Below are positions 1 through 5,217 of a stretch of DNA of 6,272 nt, piece after piece; within the stretch, counting starts at the first letter, position 1, and each line of letters begins with the position of its first letter. Under the pieces are notes generated by a model. That model did no database searches, was not told the origin of the DNA, and was given only the letters and a program-made list of their open reading frames with translations. The DNA comes from Treponema sp. GTDB taxonomy: Bacteria; Spirochaetota; Spirochaetia; Treponematales; Breznakiellaceae. A program made the position numbers and the translations under genes. The DNA lies in the NCBI GenBank assembly GCA_031278755.1, contig JAITJV010000146.1:1-6272 (forward strand), read 5' to 3'.

Positions 1-66
1 TCCCGTATCCATGCTCAAAACAGGCTGAAAATAAGGAAATATTTGTTTCTCGCCCTGGTAATCCAT
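1..66 (-). CDS. N-terminus of an EAL-domain-like protein, partial
   Basis: An ATG at 66-64 opens a frame of exactly 22 codons that runs off the left edge without a stop. The peptide contains IFPYFQPVLSMDTG, which resembles the start of EAL domains (aromatic-x-QP-[IV]-hydrophobic-S-x-x-TG, normally followed by a glycine-tyrosine-E-x-L stretch that would lie outside the window). EAL domains hydrolyse cyclic-di-GMP in the cytoplasm. The domain would begin almost at residue 1, so no N-terminal signal peptide or membrane segment is present. A modest ribosome site (AAAGGC on the minus strand, 73-78) lies about 6-7 nt before the ATG, and a perfect TTGACA lies further upstream. The gene is divergent from the glycyl radical operon. 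Only the first strand of the domain is visible; the catalytic residues, and whether a second domain follows, cannot be seen. Confidence 0.6.
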   Translation of the reverse strand, partial: MDYQGEKQIFPYFQPVLSMDTG

Positions 67-89
67 TTTTTTGCCTTTTTTAAGCAGTT

Positions 90-119
90 GTTGTTCAAAA
101 ACTGAAGTTTCTGAACAAC
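90..119. repeat. 30-bp near-perfect palindrome in the divergent region
   Basis: The outer arms GTTGTTCA (90-97) and TGAACAAC (112-119) are exact reverse complements. The inner arms AAACT (99-103) and AGTTT (106-110) are also exact. Only the 98/111 pair and the central GA at 104-105 break the symmetry, so 13 of 15 pairs match. The left arm carries an extra TTG (an AGTTGTTGTTCA run from 86): skipping 3 nt there extends the outer pairing to A86-T120. The site overlaps the -10 element and the predicted start of the leftward transcript, so it could be an operator for a dimeric repressor, a leader hairpin, or one copy of a dispersed palindromic repeat. Confidence 0.6.
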
Positions 120-147
120 TCTATTCATTTTCATTCAATTTTGTCAA
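118..147 (-). promoter_or_regulatory. Candidate sigma-70 promoter for the leftward EAL-like gene
   Basis: On the minus strand there is a perfect -35 hexamer TTGACA (147-142), an 18-nt spacer, and TAGAGT (123-118), which matches four of six bases of the -10 consensus. Transcription would start near 111, giving a leader of about 45 nt that contains most of the near-palindrome at 90-119. The perfect -35 is the strong part; the -10 is only fair. Confidence 0.4.
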
Positions 148-158
148 TCGACTTTAAC

Positions 159-183
159 CGCCGCCGCGCATAACCCGGCGGCG
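159..183 (+). other. GC-rich hairpin upstream of the yjjI operon
   Basis: CGCCGCCG (159-166) and CGGCGGCG (176-183) form a perfect 8-bp G+C stem with a 9-nt loop. It stands out against the AT-rich DNA on its left and is followed after a few bases by GGTATAAAAAG (189-199), not a T-run, so it does not look like an ordinary intrinsic terminator. It may be an operator next to a TATAAA-type -10 (191-196), or a leader structure if transcription begins upstream. The pairing is seen directly; its function is unknown. Confidence 0.4.
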
Positions 184-208
184 CGGCCGGTATAAAAAGA
201 TTGAAACC

Positions 209-237
209 TTGCCTTTATCCCCGGAGAAGATTATACT
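209..237 (+). promoter_or_regulatory. Candidate promoter of the yjjI-yjjW-psuK-psuG operon
   Basis: TTGCCT (209-214), a 17-nt spacer and TATACT (232-237, five of six consensus bases) make a plausible sigma-70 promoter. The start would fall near 244, leaving a leader of only about 12 nt with the GGAGG ribosome site at its very 5' end. An alternative is TATAAA at 191-196, which has no recognisable -35 and would need an activator, possibly acting at the GC-rich inverted repeat just upstream. Confidence 0.4.
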
Positions 238-255
238 TAGACCGGAGGAAAGGCT

Positions 256-1785
256 ATGCGCGCGATTACCATGGAAAGGGTGGAAAAAACCCGTCAGGCG
301 GTATTGGATACGGTTTGCAACGGACTGTTAACGCATGAACAAAAGGTGACGGGCCTTGAGCGGCTGGCTGAATCGCTTATAGAAGTTATCGATCTTCCAA
401 AGGACTATCTTCGCCTTAAGGACGCGGGAATTATTTGCGATTTGGGGGAATCGAACTGCCCTCCGCGGCCGCGGTATATTGTGCCTGATTACGCAAAGCT
501 GTTCCGCGGGGGCTGTGAATTTCTGGAGCTTGGCCCGCCTTCGGATTTGGAAGAGGCGCTGAATGTACTTTCAATTTTTATGCGCCATGTTCCGTCTGTG
601 ACAAACTTTCCGGTTTTTATAGGTTTTTTGGACAGGCTGCTTGAGCCTTTTGTTCTTAAGGAAAGCCGCGAGGCTGCAAAGAAAAAAATAAAACTTTTCC
701 TCCGCTATGTGGACAGGACGGTAACCGACTCGTTCTGCCATGCGGATATAGGGCCGGAGGACAGCCTTACGGGCCGTCTTCTTCTTGAATGTGAAAGGGA
801 AGAACCTAAAAGCGTTCCCAATATCTCTTTCCTCTACGATCCCGGTACAACCCCCGAAGAGTACGCCCTTCTTGCCGCCGGGACCGCCCTTGTCAGCGCC
901 AAACCCAGCTTCGCGAATCATGGCATGTTTCTTAAGGAGCTGGGGCCTGATTATGCTATAGCAAGCTGCTACAACGGGCTTCTTGCAGGGGGCGGCTCCT
1001 ACACCCTGACGCGGCTGCGGCTTGGGCATCTTGCGGAAACCGCGAAGGACCTTGCGGGTTTTTGGCCTGCTCTGGAAAGCGCCGCCCAAACCATGATGGC
1101 GTATATGGACGCCCGCATCGCCTTTATGGTGGAAAAATCGGGCTTTTTTGAAACGAACTTCCTCTCCAAAGAAGGCTTTATACACAGGGATCGTTTTACC
1201 GCGATGTTCGGCCTTGTGGGGCTTGCCGAATGTGTAAACACCCTCATTGAAAAATCCGGTAAAAAAGACCGCTTCGGCCGCAGCGCGGAAGCGGACCGGC
1301 TTGGGATCAAAATAATGGACGCCCTGGATGCCGCCGTCAAAACCCGCCGCAATCCGTACTGTGAAGCCACGGGCGGCCGTTTCCTCCTCCACGGCCAGGT
1401 CGGCATAGATTCCGATGCGGGCGAAAGCCCCGCGGCGCGCATTCCCATCGGCGAAGAACCGGAAGAACTGACCGATCATCTGATCCAGTGCGGCCTTTTT
1501 CACAAGTACTTTCCTTCGGGGACCGGAGACGTCTTTACGGTGGAGTCTACCGCCGGCAGAAATCCGGCCTATGTGCTTGATATGGTGAAGGGCGGATTCG
1601 CCAAAGGCGGAAGATATTTTTCGATCTACGGAAGCGATTCCGATGTGATACGGGTAACAGGCTATCTTGTAAAGCGTTCCGAGATGGACAAACTTTCAGA
1701 CGGCAAAAACGTGCTGCAGAATACAACGGCCCTCGGCCTTGGTTCCGCAAGAAACGGCCGCGTCCTTGAAAGGAAGAGGCGGTGA
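256..1785 (+). CDS. yjjI: YjjI-family glycyl radical enzyme
   Basis: This 509-residue protein belongs to the YjjI (DUF3029) branch of glycyl radical enzymes, cytoplasmic catalysts that work only without oxygen; its substrate is unknown. The glycyl radical loop is seen near the C-terminus as RVTGY at residues 466-470, so Gly469 is the predicted radical site, preceded by GGRYFSIYGSDSDVI. Cys238 in ASCYNGL is the best candidate for the thiyl residue that attacks substrate, though this is inferred. At about 510 residues it is far shorter than pyruvate formate-lyase (about 760) but close to E. coli YjjI (about 516), so it is full length. The ATG at 256 is fixed by GGAGG at 244-248 with 7-nt spacing; a second ATG at 271 lies too far from it. 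The stop codon overlaps the activase start (GTGA), as expected for an enzyme and its dedicated activator. Function beyond the family is not known. Confidence 0.9.
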   Translation: MRAITMERVEKTRQAVLDTVCNGLLTHEQKVTGLERLAESLIEVIDLPKDYLRLKDAGIICDLGESNCPPRPRYIVPDYAKLFRGGCEFLELGPPSDLEEALNVLSIFMRHVPSVTNFPVFIGFLDRLLEPFVLKESREAAKKKIKLFLRYVDRTVTDSFCHADIGPEDSLTGRLLLECEREEPKSVPNISFLYDPGTTPEEYALLAAGTALVSAKPSFANHGMFLKELGPDYAIASCYNGLLAGGGSYTLTRLRLGHLAETAKDLAGFWPALESAAQTMMAYMDARIAFMVEKSGFFETNFLSKEGFIHRDRFTAMFGLVGLAECVNTLIEKSGKKDRFGRSAEADRLGIKIMDALDAAVKTRRNPYCEATGGRFLLHGQVGIDSDAGESPAARIPIGEEPEELTDHLIQCGLFHKYFPSGTGDVFTVESTAGRNPAYVLDMVKGGFAKGGRYFSIYGSDSDVIRVTGYLVKRSEMDKLSDGKNVLQNTTALGLGSARNGRVLERKRR

Positions 1786-2624
1786 GTGAAAGGGCCCCGG
1801 TAAACCGCATCCTGCGATCCAGCATTGTCGACGGCCCGGGAAACCGGGCCGCGGTTTTTTTGCAGGGCTGCAACTTTGACTGCGTGTACTGCCATAATCC
1901 CGAAACTATTGCTCTTTGCAATTCCTGCGGCAGGTGCCTTGCGGTTTGCCCGGCGGGCGCGCTGTCTGAAAATGCAGGGGGCGTTTTATGGGAAAAGGAG
2001 CGATGCCTCTTCTGTGACGCCTGCATCAGGACATGCCCCCGCAATTCAAGTCCGCGGACGCGCTTTCTTACCGCGGAAGAAACAATCGCGGAAATCGATC
2101 CTGTCCTTCCCTTTATACGGGGCCTTACCGTTTCGGGCGGGGAATGCACCCTCTACCCCGCTTTTCTGCAGGAACTTGGGGCGCTGGCAAAGGAAAGGGG
2201 CCTTAGCTTCTTTCTTGATACAAACGGGAGTTACGATTTCAGCGGCAATACCGGGCTTTTGGAAATAACCGACGGGGTCATGCTGGATGTAAAAGCCGAT
2301 CCTGACAATACAGAGTACAAAAAAGTTACAGGGCGGAACGGATACGATACACTGGGCTTTGGAGAATTTCTTGCGCGGAAGGGAAAGCTCTTTGAATTCC
2401 GCACGGTGGTCAGCCCCGGCCTTTTTAACGCCGCCGCGCTTGTGGACAAGGCCTGCCGCCGTATTAAAGGCGTAGATCCGCGCATTCAGTATAAACTGAT
2501 CCGGTACCGTCCCGTAGGGGTAAGGCCGGATAAAGCGGCAAAGCTCGCTGTTCCCGGCGATTCCCTGATGGAAGAACTCGCAGGGATCTGCGAAAGCTGC
2601 GGCATAAAGGCGGTGATCGTATGA
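1782..2624 (+). CDS. yjjW: YjjW-family glycyl radical enzyme activase (radical SAM)
   Basis: This 280-residue radical-SAM enzyme should install the radical on Gly469 of the upstream enzyme by cleaving S-adenosylmethionine. The radical-SAM cluster motif is Cys30-x3-Cys34-x2-Cys37 in GCNFDCVYCHN. It is followed by a ferredoxin-like insert with two four-cysteine sets, Cys46/49/52/56 and Cys75/78/81/85, each ending in CP, predicting two extra 4Fe-4S clusters, as is usual for activases of this class. SGGE at 118-121 is the SAM amino-group site, and DTNG (146-149) and DVK (169-171) mark later strands of the partial barrel. The start is a GTG overlapping the yjjI stop, with an AGGAAGAGG ribosome site at 1771-1779 inside yjjI; the first residues lead straight into the N-terminal strand (NRILRSSIVDGPG), supporting that start. 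Length matches E. coli YjjW (about 287). Confidence 0.9.
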   Translation: MSERAPVNRILRSSIVDGPGNRAAVFLQGCNFDCVYCHNPETIALCNSCGRCLAVCPAGALSENAGGVLWEKERCLFCDACIRTCPRNSSPRTRFLTAEETIAEIDPVLPFIRGLTVSGGECTLYPAFLQELGALAKERGLSFFLDTNGSYDFSGNTGLLEITDGVMLDVKADPDNTEYKKVTGRNGYDTLGFGEFLARKGKLFEFRTVVSPGLFNAAALVDKACRRIKGVDPRIQYKLIRYRPVGVRPDKAAKLAVPGDSLMEELAGICESCGIKAVIV

Positions 2625-3601
2625 AGATAACCGTGATAGGCGGGCTGAACGTGGATATAGGCTGCGTTTCCCTTAACGCCGTGCGCAGGGCCGATTCCAA
2701 TCCCGCCAGGGTCCGCATGAGCGCGGGCGGGGTGGGCCGTAATATCGCGGAAAATCTTTTGCGCCTTGGAGCGGACACGGCTTTTATAAGCGCGGCCGGC
2801 GACGATGGATTCGCCTCTTTTCTGCGGGAACGCATGGCCGTCATTGGGCTTGATTCTTCGCGCCTTATCGTCCGCCGCGGCATGAGTACGGGATTGTACG
2901 TCCTTATCCTTGAACCCGCGGGGGAACTTTTTACCGCGGTAAACGACATGGAAGCGGTTGAGTCAATAACGCCCGCGGATCTGGAACCGTTCAAAAAAAC
3001 CGTAACGGCGTCGGACCTCGCCGTTCTTGACGCGAATCTTCTGCCTGAAACCCTTGAAGCGGCCGTGCGGATCGCGGGCGGCGTCCCGCTCATGGCCGAT
3101 GCGGTATCGGCGGAAAAGGCGAAAAGACTTGCGGGAATTCTCCCCCGGCTTGCAATCCTTAAAACAAACCGCGCGGAAGCCGAAGCGCTGGCAGGTTTTC
3201 CCGTTGATACCGAAAAGAACCTGCGGGAATGCTGCCGTATACTTTTGGGGGCGGGGCTTGGTGAAATTCACATCACCCTTGGAAAAGACGGTTACTGCTG
3301 CGCGTCAAAGGACGGCGTGTTTATTCAGCCTGCCCTGCCCGTGAAACTTATGGACGTCAACGGAGCGGGAGACGCCTACACCGCCGGGGCGGCCCGCCAT
3401 TTCTGCGCCGCCGGACGCGAACACGGGACGCCGCCCGGCGCGCCCCATGCGTCCGATGCCGCGGCCCGCGGACTTTTCGGCGCCGCCTGCGCGGCCATAA
3501 CGTCGGAACATCCGGGCGCCGTATACGACGAACTGACCGCGGAAAAAGTCCGGGAACGCATAACTTCACAAAAAAACGGAGAAAGCAATGAGCGCGTATG
3601 A
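2621..3601 (+). CDS. psuK: Pseudouridine kinase, PfkB/ribokinase family
   Basis: Predicted to phosphorylate pseudouridine at the 5' hydroxyl with ATP, giving pseudouridine 5'-phosphate. The 326-residue sequence is a PfkB/ribokinase-fold kinase. It starts with ITVIGGLNVDI; the first signature is AGGVGRNIAENLLRLG (35-50), whose GGVGRN(I/V)AENL form is typical of YeiC/PsuK kinases; the second is DVNGAGDAYTAG (245-256), with Asp251 as catalytic base and the GAG preceding it as anion hole. The neighbouring psuG settles the substrate better than sequence alone, since the family also phosphorylates ribose, fructose and other nucleosides. The ATG overlaps the yjjW stop (ATGA). Between about residues 264 and 284 lies a Gly/Pro/Ala/His-rich stretch (REHGTPPGAPHASDAAARG) that appears longer than in the E. 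coli enzyme (about 313 residues), probably a surface loop before the last helix. Confidence 0.85.
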   Translation: MKITVIGGLNVDIGCVSLNAVRRADSNPARVRMSAGGVGRNIAENLLRLGADTAFISAAGDDGFASFLRERMAVIGLDSSRLIVRRGMSTGLYVLILEPAGELFTAVNDMEAVESITPADLEPFKKTVTASDLAVLDANLLPETLEAAVRIAGGVPLMADAVSAEKAKRLAGILPRLAILKTNRAEAEALAGFPVDTEKNLRECCRILLGAGLGEIHITLGKDGYCCASKDGVFIQPALPVKLMDVNGAGDAYTAGAARHFCAAGREHGTPPGAPHASDAAARGLFGAACAAITSEHPGAVYDELTAEKVRERITSQKNGESNERV

Positions 3602-4523
3602 AACATACCTTGACGTACAGCCTGAAGTAAGGGAAGCCCTCGACGGGGGAAAGCCCGTCGTCGCGCTTGAATCAACGATCATCTCCCACGGCATGCCCTA
3701 TCCCGATAACCTTGAATGCGCCGCCGAATGCGAGAAGATCATCCGCGATCACGGAGCGGTTCCCGCAACCATCGCCGTTCTTAAAGGCAGGGCGAAGATA
3801 GGCCTTTCAGGCGGCGAGCTTTCATACCTTGCCGAGGCAAAAGGCGTCGTAAAATGTTCGCGGCGGGATCTTGCCTATGTTTTGGCCAAGGGTTCCGACG
3901 GCGCGGCAACCGTAGCGGCGACCATGATCCTTGCAGACAGGGCGGGCGTGCGGTTTTTTGCAACCGGCGGCGTCGGGGGCGTTCACCGCGGCGCGGAATC
4001 TTCCATGGATATATCCGCCGACATGACGGAACTCGCCTCCACAAACGTGTGCGTGATCTCCGCCGGCGTCAAAAGCATCCTCGACATAGGCCGCACCCTT
4101 GAGTATCTTGAAACGCTGGGAGTTCCCGTGATCGCATTCGGACAGGACCGCTTTCCCGCCTTCTACACCCCCGACTCGGGTTTTAACGCGCCCCTGCGCC
4201 TTGACAGCGCGGAAGAAGTCGCGCGGATGATGAAGATAAAGTGGGACATGGGGCTTTCCGGCGGCGCGATCATAGGCAACCCAATCGCCGGCGTATACGC
4301 CATGCCGCCTGAAAAAATCAACGCCGCCATCGAACAGGCGTTGAAACAGGCCGCCGAAAAAGGGATCACGGGAAAGGCGGTTACGCCCTTTCTGCTTGAC
4401 GCGGTAAAGACCATCACAGGCGGGGAAAGCCTTGCCGCAAACATGAGGCTTGTCTACGGAAACGCCGCCCTGGCCGCGGATATTGCCGCGGCGTATACAC
4501 AAATAAACGTCAGGGGGAAATAA
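3588..4523 (+). CDS. psuG: Pseudouridine-5'-phosphate glycosidase
   Basis: Cleaves the C-C glycosidic bond of pseudouridine 5'-phosphate to uracil and ribose 5-phosphate, the second step of pseudouridine breakdown in the cytoplasm. The 311-residue protein is conserved along its whole length: ALESTIISHGMPYPDN (26-41), VPATIAVLKGRAKIGLS, KCSRRDL, FATGGVGGVHRG, SMDISADMTELA (139-150), ISAGVKSILDIGRTLEYLE, FGQDRFPAFY and GGAIIGNPI. By spacing against the E. coli enzyme (about 312 residues), Glu28, Asp145 and Lys162 correspond to the catalytic Glu31, the metal-binding Asp149 and the Schiff-base Lys166, so it should be active. It starts inside the end of psuK (14-nt overlap), with a GGAG ribosome site at 3578-3581 six nt before the ATG, indicating translational coupling. 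Its last codons overlap the convergent oxidoreductase gene. Confidence 0.95.
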   Translation: MSAYETYLDVQPEVREALDGGKPVVALESTIISHGMPYPDNLECAAECEKIIRDHGAVPATIAVLKGRAKIGLSGGELSYLAEAKGVVKCSRRDLAYVLAKGSDGAATVAATMILADRAGVRFFATGGVGGVHRGAESSMDISADMTELASTNVCVISAGVKSILDIGRTLEYLETLGVPVIAFGQDRFPAFYTPDSGFNAPLRLDSAEEVARMMKIKWDMGLSGGAIIGNPIAGVYAMPPEKINAAIEQALKQAAEKGITGKAVTPFLLDAVKTITGGESLAANMRLVYGNAALAADIAAAYTQINVRGK

Positions 4524-5127
4524 AAAACCTTTCCCCCGCCTGAAAAGCCTTTTGCAGACGGCTGTCCCACCGGTCTTTACGGCTTTCAAGTTCCCTGGAC
4601 GTACCGTCAAGGATCAGAAGCTCTTTTTCCTTTACGCGGTCAAAGAACCGATCCTGCAGCATGACGCGGTTCACGGCCTCAAGCAGGCCTGTACGGTGAA
4701 AATATTCCATGGTATTGCCGGCGCAGCAGATCGCAAGGCCTTTTTCCAGCCGCTTCATTGTCCGGCCCGGTTCGCCGGATTCGGCTTTGTCGCCGTAGGC
4801 AAAACCGTAGGTCCATACGCGGTCAAACCAGCCCTTGAGCTTTGCGGGAACATCGGACCAGAAAAGGGGGTATATAAAGGCTATGCCGTCCGATGCGTTT
4901 ATCTTTTCCTGCTCGCAGACGACGTCGGGGGGAACGGGAAGATCGCGGCGGTAAAACGCTTCGCGCCGGTATTCGGCTTCGCTCAGGTCCGTCCTGAAAT
5001 TCATCCGGTAAAGGTCGGAAATGACGGCGCCATGGCCGGAACGTTCAAGGCCCCGCATGAAACTATCCCGTACATGGGCGGTAAACGAGTCTTCGGAGGG
5101 GTGCGCATAAACGATAAAAACCCGCAT
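4510..5127 (-). CDS. Flavodoxin-fold NAD(P)H oxidoreductase (Flavodoxin_2 / NQO family)
   Basis: A 205-residue soluble flavoprotein of the NAD(P)H:quinone oxidoreductase-like family (KefF, MdaB and NQO relatives), expected to pass two electrons from NAD(P)H via FMN or FAD to quinones or other acceptors; the real acceptor cannot be read from sequence. The N-terminus MRVFIVYAHPSEDSF (1-15) is the typical first strand and flavin-phosphate loop. YPLFWSDVPAKLKGWFDRVW (86-105) is the family hallmark around the flavin ring, followed by the usual GFAY (108-111). LAICCAGN and the closing helix complete the fold. The ATG gives the canonical family start, but no clear Shine-Dalgarno precedes it: the nearest G-rich bases (GGGAT, minus strand) form part of a likely -10 element. 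It faces the psuG operon, overlaps it tail to tail by 14 bp, and is divergent from lon, so it is probably its own transcription unit. Confidence 0.85.
   Translation of the reverse strand: MRVFIVYAHPSEDSFTAHVRDSFMRGLERSGHGAVISDLYRMNFRTDLSEAEYRREAFYRRDLPVPPDVVCEQEKINASDGIAFIYPLFWSDVPAKLKGWFDRVWTYGFAYGDKAESGEPGRTMKRLEKGLAICCAGNTMEYFHRTGLLEAVNRVMLQDRFFDRVKEKELLILDGTSRELESRKDRWDSRLQKAFQAGERFFISP
4513..4537. terminator. Candidate two-way terminator hairpin on the shared stop region
   Basis: GGGGGAAA (4513-4520) pairs perfectly with TTTCCCCC (4530-4537) around a 9-nt loop. The psuG stop (4521-4523) lies in the loop, and the stop of the opposite gene (4510-4512) abuts the stem. No good T-run follows on either strand, though the stem itself has A-T pairs at its top. 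It is the only hairpin found at the end of the operon and could limit read-through from both sides. It may also be an mRNA 3'-end stabiliser. Confidence 0.4.
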
Positions 5128-5133
5128 ACAAGG

Positions 5134-5139
5134 ATTATC
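5134..5139 (-). promoter_or_regulatory. Possible -10 element directly before the oxidoreductase start
   Basis: GATAAT on the minus strand (5139-5134) matches five of six -10 bases and ends six nt before the ATG at 5127. Transcription would therefore begin at or next to the start codon, giving a leaderless or nearly leaderless message. No good -35 is present at 16-18 nt. A 5-bp inverted repeat (TCCCG 5138-5142, CGGGA 5149-5153) overlaps its upstream edge and could be an operator half-site pair. Confidence 0.3.
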
Positions 5140-5160
5140 CCGTATTTGCGGGAACTTTTC

Positions 5161-5195
5161 TTGCCTTTACACCTTTTTTTTGCGATATTTAAGAT
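5161..5195 (+). promoter_or_regulatory. Candidate lon promoter
   Basis: Two overlapping readings exist. TTGCCT (5161-5166), 17 nt, GATATT (5184-5189) would start near 5196 and leave a 22-nt leader; it shares its -35 and following bases (TTGCCTTTA) with the yjjI promoter. TTTACA (5166-5171), 18 nt, TAAGAT (5190-5195) is the alternative. No CIRCE-type heat-shock operator is visible. Confidence 0.35.
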
Positions 5196-5217
5196 ATAAA
5201 CACAAAAAGGCGGGAAT

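Noticed and set aside
571..1503. 310-codon open frame on the minus strand opposite yjjI
   Set aside because: The translation is rich in Phe, Lys and Arg with no recognisable domain, and it lies wholly opposite a well-conserved gene; codon bias of the plus-strand gene explains its openness.
2464..3093. 209-codon minus-strand frame spanning the yjjW-psuK junction
   Set aside because: Arg/Ser-rich complement of two conserved coding frames, without motifs or start signals.
3822..4610. 262-codon minus-strand frame opposite psuG
   Set aside because: It is the complement of the highly conserved psuG frame, and its own residues show no domain.
5185..5197. Short AT palindrome (ATATTTAAGATAT) before lon
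   Set aside because: Imperfect and in AT-rich promoter DNA; expected by chance.
4552..5199. 215-codon open frame on the plus strand opposite the flavoprotein
   Set aside because: No family resemblance, no good ribosome site, and it runs through the lon promoter region, while the minus-strand frame has clear flavodoxin-fold motifs.
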